This document shows, piece after piece, positions 17,543 through 24,960 of a stretch of 33,763 nt of DNA (within the stretch, counting starts at the first letter, position 1; every line of letters starts with the position of its first letter). Source of the DNA: Holosporales bacterium (lineage in GTDB: Bacteria > Pseudomonadota > Alphaproteobacteria > BNTO01). The translations under genes were made by a program, and so were the position numbers. Below the pieces are notes generated by a model. It saw nothing but the letters and a program-made list of their open reading frames with translations, was not told where the DNA came from and did not search any database. The stretch spans positions 1 through 33,763 of the forward strand of contig JAISXM010000063.1 of NCBI GenBank assembly GCA_031270515.1. The letters run 5' to 3'.

Positions 17543-17616
17543 ATGGCACTCTATCACAAAAAGATTAAAAAAACGTTAAAAAACCGTTGTTTTTTTATAA
17601 TCAGCTTTTTACTCCG

Positions 17617-19818
17617 ATGAGATTCGATAAACAAACACATCCCAACGTATTTATACGCCGACTGTTCATAAGCTTTGGTGTCGTTCTTCTATTGTTTGCC
17701 CTTTTACTGGCTCGTTTATTCTTCTTGCAGGTAATAAACAACGACAAATACACGTTATTATCCGACAAAAATCGCACATACATCACATATTCTGCCGCTC
17801 CAAGGGGCACCATATTTGATCGCAATAAAAAAATCCTCGCTACTTCGCGCCTCAGCTATTGTGCTGCGATTGACTTAAGCCGCTACACCTCCTCCGACTG
17901 GGCCCGCATGTGCGATACGCTTGGCCTGAACAAAGACACGCCGCCATCAGCTTACATAGACAAGCAAATCCGCGCGGTTGGTCCGACGTCGATCATTCCT
18001 GTGAAGGATCATCTCTCGTGGAACGAAATCCTGGACGTCGAAACGCTATCTTCGCAAGGGGTTGGCGTCGTTGTTGTGCCGAAAATCGTGCGCGTGTATC
18101 CGTACGGGGCGGCCTGTTGCCACTGTGTGGGCTATGTTACGCAGCCGAACTCGAGTGACATCGCGCGGAACGCCAACCTCAAGGTGCTGGATGCGTCCAT
18201 CGGCAAAATGGGCATAGAGCGCGCGTTTGACGCCAGCCTCCAGGGGCAGATCGGCATGCGGCGGGTTGAGGTAAACGCGATGCGCCATATGGTGCGTGTT
18301 ATGGATGAGCAACCGCCGGTAAAGGGGCAGGACGTGACTCTGGCTATAGATGTCGACCTTCAAACGGATGTGATCGATATAATGAAGGACGTGCGTTGTG
18401 GCGTTGTCATGGTTATGGATATACGCACCGGGGAAATTTTAGCCAGTGTGTCAGTTCCCACGTTTGATCCGAGCCTTTTTTCCAAGGCGATTTCCAAGCA
18501 AGAGTGGCAGGGATTGTTGGGCAACCAAGACTTGCCGTTGATCAACCGTGCTGTTGCGGGGGTATATGCTCCGGGGTCGGCGTTTAAGCCGATTGTCGCG
18601 TTGGCGGCGCTTGATCGCGGCGTTGTGTCCAGCAAGACTCGCTTTGACTGCTATGGTTATTATGACGTCAACAAGGATCGCTTCCACTGCCATCGCTGGA
18701 GGACGGGGGGGCATGGCGAGCTTGATATAGTGAAGGCGATTGAGCAGTCGTGCGACGTGTTTTTTTATAACATTGCGGTGAAAATTGGGGCGTCGGCGAT
18801 TATCGATGTCGCGCGGGATTTTGGGTTTGGAGAGCTAACGAATGTTGGGTTATTGGAGGAGAAGAGGGGGCAGGTGCCGCCTGCGAAAAAGGTGTGGCAG
18901 AAGCAGGATATTGGGATGGCGATCAACTTGGCGATTGGGCAGGGGAATTTGACTGCGACACCTCTGCAGTTGCTGAGGATGACGGCGATGCTGGCGAGCG
19001 GGAGGCGTGTTGAGCCCGTGTTGGTGGCGTGTGTCGGCGCGGGCGAGGGCGCGGAGGCGGGCGAGGGCAGGGCGGATCCTGCGGATGCGGCAGATGGAGG
19101 AGTTGCGGGTAATGTAGGTGGTGGCGCTGCGAATGGCAGGGCGACGGATGGCGGAGTAGAGGAAGGCGGAGGTCTGAATCCGGTAGACGGTGCAAAGAAT
19201 GCTGCGAATGCAGAGCCAGGTATACCCAATGTGAATGAAGGCAATGCACAAAATTCGCGAGATCCATCCACCTCGAGCCAGCAGCGCGATCCATCATCCT
19301 CGAGCCAGCAGCAGCGTGATCTATCATCCTCGAGCCAGCAGCAGCGTGATCTATCATACTCGGGCGCAGCATTAGAAATTGTCCGAAGCGGCATGCTATC
19401 CGTGGTCGAGCATGGGACCGCGTCCAGGGCGTGCAAAAGTGCGTTCATAAATGGGACTCAAGGGGAGCTGGTGCGTCGCTGGTTTGAGGCGGACGACGGC
19501 TGCGGCGGCAGGGCAGGGGGGCGCCCTGGGAGTCGTCCAGAGGGGCGCCCAGTGCGCAAGCTTTCCCTGGCGGGGAAGACTGGCAGCACGCAAGTTTGCC
19601 GCATAACCAAGGACGAGCGCGTTGCGGGGCGGCTGATTGAGCGGCCGTATCACCTGAAGGACCATGCGCTGTTTGTGGGGTATGCGCCGGCGGATAATCC
19701 GCGCTTTGCGGTCGTGGTCGTGGTCGAGCATGGCGAAAGTGGCGGGCGCGTGGCGGCTCCGATTGGGGCGCAGGCGCTGGTGGCCGCGATTGCGCGAGCG
19801 GCGGCGAATTTTCACTGA
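17617..19818 (+). CDS. mrdA: Penicillin-binding protein 2 (peptidoglycan transpeptidase)
   Basis: PBP2 cross-links peptidoglycan during cell elongation with RodA and MreB. I chose ATG 17617 (733 residues); TTG 17587 in frame would add ten. One membrane anchor (about residues 13-37) is followed by the dimerisation domain, which begins APRGTIFDRN, and the transpeptidase domain with SAFK (catalytic Ser321), SCD (Ser378, the SxN position) and KTGS (Lys654). Family members are usually about 600-650 residues; the excess is a low-complexity insertion between SCD and KTGS (about residues 470-580), rich in G, A, E and D and ending in RDPSSSSQQQ tandem repeats. All catalytic motifs are intact, so the enzyme is probably active. 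rodA is not adjacent. A promoter-like pair and a G-quadruplex motif lie upstream. Confidence 0.95.
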   Translation: MRFDKQTHPNVFIRRLFISFGVVLLLFALLLARLFFLQVINNDKYTLLSDKNRTYITYSAAPRGTIFDRNKKILATSRLSYCAAIDLSRYTSSDWARMCDTLGLNKDTPPSAYIDKQIRAVGPTSIIPVKDHLSWNEILDVETLSSQGVGVVVVPKIVRVYPYGAACCHCVGYVTQPNSSDIARNANLKVLDASIGKMGIERAFDASLQGQIGMRRVEVNAMRHMVRVMDEQPPVKGQDVTLAIDVDLQTDVIDIMKDVRCGVVMVMDIRTGEILASVSVPTFDPSLFSKAISKQEWQGLLGNQDLPLINRAVAGVYAPGSAFKPIVALAALDRGVVSSKTRFDCYGYYDVNKDRFHCHRWRTGGHGELDIVKAIEQSCDVFFYNIAVKIGASAIIDVARDFGFGELTNVGLLEEKRGQVPPAKKVWQKQDIGMAINLAIGQGNLTATPLQLLRMTAMLASGRRVEPVLVACVGAGEGAEAGEGRADPADAADGGVAGNVGGGAANGRATDGGVEEGGGLNPVDGAKNAANAEPGIPNVNEGNAQNSRDPSTSSQQRDPSSSSQQQRDLSSSSQQQRDLSYSGAALEIVRSGMLSVVEHGTASRACKSAFINGTQGELVRRWFEADDGCGGRAGGRPGSRPEGRPVRKLSLAGKTGSTQVCRITKDERVAGRLIERPYHLKDHALFVGYAPADNPRFAVVVVVEHGESGGRVAAPIGAQALVAAIARAAANFH
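19258..19362 (+). repeat. Tandem repeats of 27-30 bp inside mrdA
   Basis: Units at 19258-19284, 19285-19314, 19315-19344 and a partial one to 19362 encode RDPSTSSQQ, RDPSSSSQQQ, RDLSSSSQQQ and RDLSYS. They end a GC-rich low-complexity insertion that starts at about 19030. Confidence 0.88.
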
Positions 19819-19858
19819 CGGCAAATAAAAGAATCGACGTACTGCTCAAGCCAGGGGC

Positions 19859-19935
19859 CCCATTCAACTCGTTGAATGGGAACCCGACGAGCACCGAAAC
19901 GACGAACTGATAAACTTATTGTGTTTGGGTATCAT
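19859..19935. repeat. Palindromic repeat, copy 2 with right arm
   Basis: The core CCCATTCAAC-TC-GTTGAATGGG (19859-19880) is followed by an arm (GAGCACCGAAACGACGAAC and TTGTGTTTGGGTAT) that matches both the right arm of the copy at 24790 and, inverted, its left arm. It lies between the converging mrdA and trxA genes. Confidence 0.82.
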
Positions 19936-19985
19936 ACTTGTAGTAGATCTTCTATCTCAAACTTGCAGTAGATCTTCTATCTCAA
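19936..19985 (-). repeat. 25-bp tandem duplication at the trxA 3' end
   Basis: The units 19936-19960 and 19961-19985 differ at one base. The second encodes the last codons of trxA up to its stop (overlapping the junction); the first is a copy beyond the stop. Confidence 0.9.
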
Positions 19986-20265
19986 ACTTCGTAGCCGCGC
20001 CTGCATTGCGGGCCACCACCTCCCCGTGTTTGAACACAAGCAACGTGGGCAGATTTCGCACATCATAATTGCTGGCGAGCTGCGGGAAGTCGTCAACGTT
20101 CACGGTATATATCCGGACGCCTGGGTTTTCCTGGATTAGCTCTTCGAGGATTGGGGTCAACATGCGACACGGGCCGCACCACGTCGCGTAAAAATCGACG
20201 ATAACCGGCTGGCTCGATTCAAGTACGTCGACTTGGAACGCGTCTTGAGTTGTTGCTGGTAACAT
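19957..20265 (-). CDS. trxA: Thioredoxin
   Basis: This 102-residue protein reduces disulphides in cytoplasmic proteins, with electrons from thioredoxin reductase. It has the fold's landmarks: VIVDFYATWCGPCR with the redox pair Cys30 and Cys33, the cis-proline Pro73 in NLPTLLVF, and the final GAATKFEIEDLL helix. I chose ATG 20265, which gives the normal length and has a G-rich ribosome site (GGGGGGC) about seven bases upstream. The frame stays open far upstream through a repeat and the minisatellite, but that part is not thioredoxin-like; ATG 20340, adding 25 residues partly from a dispersed repeat, is the only other plausible start. No signal peptide is seen. The last codons are tandemly duplicated past the stop. 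Confidence 0.95.
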   Translation of the reverse strand: MLPATTQDAFQVDVLESSQPVIVDFYATWCGPCRMLTPILEELIQENPGVRIYTVNVDDFPQLASNYDVRNLPTLLVFKHGEVVARNAGAATKFEIEDLLQV

Positions 20266-20283
20266 TTTTTTGCCCCCCCGTGG

Positions 20284-20326
20284 TCCGAAACTCCTGCTGC
20301 TAACTCTTTTTGTGATTGGGTATCCC
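20284..20326. repeat. 38-bp dispersed repeat upstream of trxA
   Basis: 20284-20321 matches 16553-16590 with one mismatch. The end, CTTTTTGTGATTGGGTATCC, is also close to the end motif of the palindromic family (for example 19915-19935). Confidence 0.8.
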
Positions 20327-20395
20327 TCAACTGTCGTCATTGTAGCAGATTTTTCGGGCGGGTGGAAATTTGCGTGATGTTGGTGCGACTGCAGG

Positions 20396-20598
20396 TGTTT
20401 GCCATGTGATGATGCGCGATTGTGGTGTGCTTGCCATGTGATGATGGTGATGTGGTGTGATTGCCATGTGATGATGGTGATGTGTGTGTTTGCCATGTGA
20501 TGGTGGTAATGTGGTGTGTTTGCCATGTGATGATGCGCGATTGTGGCGTGCGTGCCATGTGATGATGCGCGATTGTGCGCGATTGTGGTGTGCTTGCA
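20396..20598. repeat. GT-rich minisatellite, about six units of 29-32 bp
   Basis: GCCATGTGAT occurs at about 20401, 20434, 20463, 20492, 20522 and 20553. Units share TGCCATGTGATG and then diverge (GATGCGCGATTGTG or GATGGTGATGTG). The plus strand is rich in G and T. The spacing is too short and the inter-motif sequence too similar for a CRISPR array. Confidence 0.85.
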
Positions 20599-20848
20599 AG
20601 GCGACGTGGCGCGATGCTGTTGGATTTTGCCTGTCAATAAATATTCTCTGTCTTGTTGCAGCTACGCTACGTCTAAAATCCCGCGAAAAATATATCTTTC
20701 GTTATAATATTCTTCTCGGACCCTTCTTGTACTTCGCAACACTATTCAGACTTGGCTTAGCCATAAATGTATAACTAACGTTTTGAATGTTTTATAAATG
20801 GATACGTATCTTTTATCGTTTATTTTTTTCGTGCATTGGCAAAATCGC

Positions 20849-20878
20849 TTGACTCCGCTCTCGCCCGGCTGCTATAAA
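20849..20878 (+). promoter_or_regulatory. Sigma-70-type promoter of the secreted protein at 20926
   Basis: TTGACT (20849-20854) and TATAAA (20873-20878) are 18 bp apart and 48 bp before the ATG. A GGAG ribosome site lies at about 20914-20917, 8 bases before the start. This is the best promoter match I see in the window. Confidence 0.6.
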
Positions 20879-20925
20879 GAATAACAGGAAGGTTTAATAA
20901 GAAAAAACTGAATGGAGTTTTTAAT

Positions 20926-22971
20926 ATGAATGTGAAAAAAATATTGATTGTTGGTTTTTGCGCGTTTTTGTTCGGGGACGGGGTGTGCGCTAATCGTGAC
21001 GCTTCTCGTAATGCTCTTCGTTTCTCTGGGGTCGAAGGTATGGCTTTGAAAGATCCCGATGGTTTTCGTAAGTTTCTCGATCAAAGTCGCTCATTTGGTG
21101 GTATGATCAGCTCTTCGAACGCGGATCAGCTTGTTTCGTGTTTCTCTGAATCTGTCATGAGTCAGGCGGCGAGGCAGGAAATGAGGACGCTTTGTTCTGA
21201 TTCTCGTTCTTTCGTCAAGAATGTTGCTTCTATTGAAGCGTCGGTATCGGCCCAGCTGAAAAAACTGCACTCGTTTCCGCGTGATCCAAGTAATAACGCT
21301 CCTGATCCGAACGATACGTCTGGACATCAGGTGTCCCACACACCTGGTGATGACACTGATCTTAATTTGCCTGGTCCTGAGATACCTTCGCCTCCCCCTG
21401 TGTTGGCAAGTCCTGTGCCTACCTCCCCGCGTGTTTTGCCTATGAAGGGCCAGTCGTCTCTCTCTTCTGCTGATATTAGCCTTGGTTTCCCTCTCACAGA
21501 TGCTGCCGCTGTGGACAGCCTTCTTCGTTTGGCTGCTGGCCTGGATCGGTCAGGAACCGGGGCGAGCCTTGTCTTTGTCAATGATGTTGGATTCGGGACT
21601 GTCTATCCCCCTATCAGCGTGACGTGTCCAGTCCGTCGTTCCGAGTTGATGGACCTAGGTTTTTTTCCTTTTGTTCGCCCCCTTCCTTCTCTCGGGGCTG
21701 GACTCTTAAAACAAGTCGCGGATAGCGGCCTCGAGCCTGTGGCTTTTTTTGAAAAGTTCTTATCAGATATATCTGACGATTCTATAATGTCCAGCCCGGT
21801 CGACCCTTTTTTTGATAAATACGTTCGCGGATGTACTAACGACTCCGATGAAGTTGTTTTGGATGAAGTTATTCGGAAGTATAGGTATGAGTTTCTTTTA
21901 CAGTCGGTAAGGTATGCAGCGGTGTCGTCTCTCTATAATCGTACATTGAATCAAGGGATTTATTATAGCTACTTGTATCGCGCTCAAAGGGCCGCTTATG
22001 AAGACGTAATTCATTCTGTTGAACCCATATTCTCGGCTGTAGGTGTGAAGCCGTCCGCCGGGTTTGCTGGCTTGCTTGCAGGTGTTACTTCGTTGAAGAC
22101 ATCTGTTGATGACTCTCGTCGTTTAGTTGGGGTCGCTAACACCGCGGCTGATAGGGCTAAAAAAGATCTGAAGGCCGCTAGCGCCGCTGCTGATGAGGCC
22201 AAAGCAGAGCTGGTAGCCTCTAAGGTCACGGTTGGAAGGGTCGAAGCAGATCTGGCAGCCGCACGGGGAGAAGTTTGTAGTTTATCGACGCGTGTTTCCG
22301 AAGTGGAGGCGGACTTATCAGTTTCGCAAGAGTCCTTGTCAGTTTTAGGGAACAAATACGCTGATCTTTCGGCTAGAATTTATGGCGTGTATTCGTCTCT
22401 AGCTGGGGACTCGTCATCCTTAACTGCCGAAGCTTTTCTTTCCCGTTTGCTGGCCCCCAATGGAGTCGTTGACGTCGTCAATGCAATAAAGTCTTGTTCT
22501 CGGACTGGGTCTGTTTCGAGAAAGAGAACAGCCCCTCCTGTTGGTTCCGGTGATTCGACGCAGTTTGGTTCTTCTTCCAGACGCGGTGATTCGCAAAACG
22601 TCGTCGGCGCTGCTCAGTCACCATTGACGGGTCAGCTCGCCGGTGCTGATCTTTCTTCGATGGCGAGCTCTGTTCCAACCTTGAATGTTTTTGGTGATGC
22701 TGTTTTGACGCCGAGTGGTAAGCCTTCCCCGGATGCAGGTGTTGTTTCGACGCCGAGTGGTAAGCCTTCCCCGGATGCAGATGCTGTTTCTACGCCGAAG
22801 AAGCCTTCCCCGGATGCAGGTGCTGGTTCTACGCCGAAGAAGCCTTCCCCGGATGCAGGTGCTGGTTCGAAGCCGAAGGGTGAGCCTTCCCCGGGTGCAG
22901 ATGCTGTTTTGAATCCGAGTGGTGGTGATATCGACCTAGACAATCTTAATCTTATTGGTGACTCCGAATAA
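20926..22971 (+). CDS. Secreted coiled-coil protein with proline-rich C-terminal repeats
   Basis: This 681-residue protein starts at ATG 20926, with GGAG 8 bases upstream. Residues 1-22 are a Sec signal peptide (cleavage after VCA). A Ser/Pro-rich stretch (about 110-170) and a globular part follow; residues 388-487 are an Ala-rich coiled coil (AADRAKKDLKAASAAADEAK and onward). Residues 595-662 are five tandem repeats of 13-14 residues, TPSGKPSPDAGVVS and TPKKPSPDAGAGS types. It has its own promoter and is followed by a hairpin region and a strong terminator, so it is probably transcribed alone. I recognise no family. The layout (signal, coil, variable Pro-rich repeats) is common in effectors and surface proteins of host-associated bacteria, which is inference. 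Confidence 0.85.
   Translation: MNVKKILIVGFCAFLFGDGVCANRDASRNALRFSGVEGMALKDPDGFRKFLDQSRSFGGMISSSNADQLVSCFSESVMSQAARQEMRTLCSDSRSFVKNVASIEASVSAQLKKLHSFPRDPSNNAPDPNDTSGHQVSHTPGDDTDLNLPGPEIPSPPPVLASPVPTSPRVLPMKGQSSLSSADISLGFPLTDAAAVDSLLRLAAGLDRSGTGASLVFVNDVGFGTVYPPISVTCPVRRSELMDLGFFPFVRPLPSLGAGLLKQVADSGLEPVAFFEKFLSDISDDSIMSSPVDPFFDKYVRGCTNDSDEVVLDEVIRKYRYEFLLQSVRYAAVSSLYNRTLNQGIYYSYLYRAQRAAYEDVIHSVEPIFSAVGVKPSAGFAGLLAGVTSLKTSVDDSRRLVGVANTAADRAKKDLKAASAAADEAKAELVASKVTVGRVEADLAAARGEVCSLSTRVSEVEADLSVSQESLSVLGNKYADLSARIYGVYSSLAGDSSSLTAEAFLSRLLAPNGVVDVVNAIKSCSRTGSVSRKRTAPPVGSGDSTQFGSSSRRGDSQNVVGAAQSPLTGQLAGADLSSMASSVPTLNVFGDAVLTPSGKPSPDAGVVSTPSGKPSPDADAVSTPKKPSPDAGAGSTPKKPSPDAGAGSKPKGEPSPGADAVLNPSGGDIDLDNLNLIGDSE
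22708..22911 (+). repeat. Five in-frame tandem repeats (42/39 bp) near the gene's 3' end
   Basis: Units at 22708-22749, 22750-22791, 22792-22830, 22831-22869 and 22870-22911 share AAGCCTTCCCCGGATGCA (KPSPDA). The third and fourth have the same amino acid sequence, which suggests recent unit duplication or conversion. Confidence 0.9.
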
Positions 22972-23110
22972 GTTCGCTAGCTCCATGGATCGATTCGATG
23001 CGCTTTTCGCGTGTCAGTTTCGATCCGTGGCTGTTACTCTGTTAGTGTGAGTCTATCGCCGTAGTCATGAAGCGGGATTTGCGTTTGCCTATGTGGCTAG
23101 CTCATTGACA
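22972..23110 (+). ncRNA. Structured leader-less region before the terminator; possible small RNA or 3' UTR
   Basis: A long-range pair, CATGGATCG (22984-22992) with CGATCCGTG (about 23020-23028), and two repeated motifs (GCTAGCTC and TCTATCGCC) lie between the stop codon at 22971 and the terminator at 23111. It matches no RNA family I know. It may only be the 3' untranslated region of the upstream gene. Confidence 0.2.
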
Positions 23111-23151
23111 TGAGGGACAGGTGTCTATCGCCTGTCCCTCAGGTTTTTTTT
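23111..23151 (+). terminator. Rho-independent terminator
   Basis: TGAGGGACAGG (23111-23121) pairs perfectly with CCTGTCCCTCA (23131-23141) around a 9-base loop, followed by GG and eight T residues. It serves the plus-strand gene ending at 22971 and blocks read-through into murJ. In 23152-23359 I see nothing else. Confidence 0.92.
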
Positions 23152-23359
23152 GATATTGTTCTTTCGCCGCGTCAAATAATAGCACGGCGTGCTGGTAGTA
23201 CGTGACTATCCGAGATTCGAATCTATACTCAGTTCACGAAAGATCGAATTAATCGCAGTGGGTGTCGCACAATCTGAGCGCTGTGCTAGGCGTACTGTTT
23301 CGGCGGTCTTTAAAAAAATGAACCGATAATATTTTCAACCTATCCGCCATCCATCCCCT

Positions 23360-24655
23360 CTACGCACGAATCCGGAGCCCAATAATTGCATTGGCCCATG
23401 CCGCTAGTGCCGTGGCGGAGGCTAGTCCTACGTGGGCAAATCGTCCTATCAGCATTGCGTTTAGCGCGACGTTTAGAAATACACATCCTGCCGCAATTAA
23501 TACCGGCGTTTTGGTGTTCCTTTTTGCGAAGAACGCCGCCGAGTTTATTTTCGTTATGATGTGGGCGGGAAGTCCAATCGCAAGGGCCTGAAGGGTCATT
23601 GCCGTTTGTTTGATTGCTACATCGTCAAATTTTCCATGTCCGTACAACAGCCGTATTATTGGCTCTGCCAGTAAAAATAGCCCCACCGTCGCCGGGATCG
23701 CGATCGTAAGCGCCCCGGAAAATGCTCGCTTCTGTAGCCTGTGCGCTTCTTCATGACTTCCGCTTTGCCACAGCCTAGACAACGCCGGCAACATTGTTGT
23801 TCCGAGAGCTGCCCCCAATAGCGATAGCGGCAGCTGATTTAGGCGGTCTGCGTATGCTAAGTAGGATATTCCCCCCGACGGCAAGGTCGACGCAAATGCC
23901 ATGTCTATGAACACGTTTATTTGCACGACGCCTGCTCCGATCATCCCAGGGATTGACGCTTTTAACACGTTTTTCACTTCCGGCGTAATCGTCGGCCGCG
24001 ACATGCGCAACTGGACCCCATGTTTGTTGCAGTTCCGCCACAGCAGTGCGCACTGGACAACCCCCCCAAGCACGATGCTTCCGCACAACATGTGCATGAG
24101 CGTCGCTGTGGCTGACTCGCACAGCTTCCCCAGCGCCAATGCCGCAACCATGGCGACGTTCAGCGCAACAGATATTCCGGCGGCCCACGCAAAGCGGTGC
24201 ACCGAATTAAGCACCCCGCTGATGAACGCAACGATGGACACCAGCCATATGTACGGGAACGTCAAGCGCGCGTAGTGGATGACCTGCTCTCTTACGGCGT
24301 CCTTTAGCCCCGGTGCGATCGCGCCGATCACGACTGGCATGCCAATTTCGACGACGACGACAAACGCCAGCAACCCGACCACCAGCACGGAAAGCATTTG
24401 ATTCGCGAACGTTTGCATGTTTTCTTTCGTGTCTGTCGCCATCATGCTCGAAAATTTCGGCACAAGCACCGCATTCAGCGCGCCCTCGGCGAAAAATCGG
24501 CGGAAAAAGTTCGGCAGCTTTACGGCGAACGTATATATGTCCATGAATGTCCCTGCGCCGAACACATTCGCCAGCATGATCTCGCGAACAACCCCAGACA
24601 GCCGGCTCACTCCGGTCCATCCCGCTACGGTAAGGAACACCCGAAATAGTTTCAT
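23360..24655 (-). CDS. murJ: Lipid II flippase MurJ (MviN), short at the C terminus
   Basis: MurJ flips lipid II, the peptidoglycan precursor, across the inner membrane. I chose ATG 24655 (MKLFRVFLTVAGWTGVSR, 431 residues); the open frame extends 18 codons further upstream without similarity to the family. Typical features are SRLSGVVREIMLANVFG, DIYTFAVKLPNFFRRFFAEGALNAVLVPKF (residues about 38-67) and NVFIDMAFAS in the seventh helix. Family members usually have about 500-530 residues and 14 membrane helices; this one stops after about helix 12 or 13 (AAWANAIIGLRIRA). I see no hydrophobic continuation in the other two frames past the stop, so this is a real shortening rather than a simple frameshift. 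The core flippase helices 1-12 appear present, so activity is plausible. Confidence 0.94.
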   Translation of the reverse strand: MKLFRVFLTVAGWTGVSRLSGVVREIMLANVFGAGTFMDIYTFAVKLPNFFRRFFAEGALNAVLVPKFSSMMATDTKENMQTFANQMLSVLVVGLLAFVVVVEIGMPVVIGAIAPGLKDAVREQVIHYARLTFPYIWLVSIVAFISGVLNSVHRFAWAAGISVALNVAMVAALALGKLCESATATLMHMLCGSIVLGGVVQCALLWRNCNKHGVQLRMSRPTITPEVKNVLKASIPGMIGAGVVQINVFIDMAFASTLPSGGISYLAYADRLNQLPLSLLGAALGTTMLPALSRLWQSGSHEEAHRLQKRAFSGALTIAIPATVGLFLLAEPIIRLLYGHGKFDDVAIKQTAMTLQALAIGLPAHIITKINSAAFFAKRNTKTPVLIAAGCVFLNVALNAMLIGRFAHVGLASATALAAWANAIIGLRIRA

Positions 24656-24960
24656 TGTGTATGTCTCTTTTCTAGATCCGTCCTTCAGTATACCTGCCCA
24701 TAAAAACATTTTGCCAACCTATTTTTTAGGGCTATATACCCAAACACAAAAAGTTTACCAATTCGTCGTTTCGAATCCCGGGCTGGGTGCCCATTCAACT
24801 AGTTGAATGGGGTCCCGCGAGCACCGAACCGACGAACCGAAGAATTGATTCTGAATAGTTACGTTTTGTGTGTCGGGATCCCTTTTTCCCTTGTATTGAA
24901 TGTCGTCTTATAAATTGATACGCTTTTAAAGTAGAGGGAATATTTTTGTGAAAATACATA
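24656..24960. other. Intergenic region between divergent murJ and the gene at 24961
   Basis: No gene is visible. Its middle is taken up by the full palindromic repeat (24736-24882). GAGGGA at about 24933-24938 resembles a ribosome site but is too far from the TTG at 24961. Confidence 0.5.
24736..24882. repeat. Palindromic repeat, copy 3, with both arms
   Basis: The centre (24790-24811) is a perfect 22-bp palindrome, CCCATTCAACT with AGTTGAATGGG. The outer arms are also inverted repeats of each other, imperfectly: ATACCCAAACACAAAAAGTT at the left and ACGTTTTGTGTGTCGGGAT at the right, with TTCGTCGTTTCG facing CGAACCGACGAA. This is the most complete copy of the family in the window, about 147 bp. 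Confidence 0.82.

Larger units (their letters stand above)
17282..17616. other. Divergent intergenic region upstream of mrdA
   Basis: No gene is visible. The region is AT-rich with GTTAAC-like motifs at 17344-17350 and 17466-17471, then a promoter-like pair, a G-rich tract and an A/T-rich leader before the mrdA start. Confidence 0.5.
20266..20925. other. Repeat-rich intergenic region between trxA and the gene at 20926
   Basis: No gene is supported. It holds the 38-bp repeat (20284-20321), the GT-rich minisatellite (20396-20598), about 220 bases of AT-rich sequence in which I see nothing, and the promoter at 20849-20878. Confidence 0.55.

Noticed and set aside
18765..19894. Several minus-strand open frames opposite the end of mrdA
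   Set aside because: They arise from the GC-rich low-complexity insertion and are not compatible with the intact PBP2 frame.
20396..20598. CRISPR array
   Set aside because: Unit spacing is only 29-32 bp, the conserved part is about 12-20 bases, the parts between are similar to each other, and no cas genes are present.
20266..20637. N-terminal extension of thioredoxin through the minisatellite
   Set aside because: The extension is a His-, Thr- and Ala-rich translation of the minisatellite and a dispersed repeat, while ATG 20265 gives a normal thioredoxin with a ribosome site.
23190..23330. tRNA-like T-loop sequence (GATTCGAATCT)
   Set aside because: No acceptor stem, anticodon arm or D-arm can be arranged around it.
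24656..24709. 18-codon upstream extension of MurJ
   Set aside because: It lacks similarity to the family, whose members begin at the first membrane helix, as ATG 24655 does.
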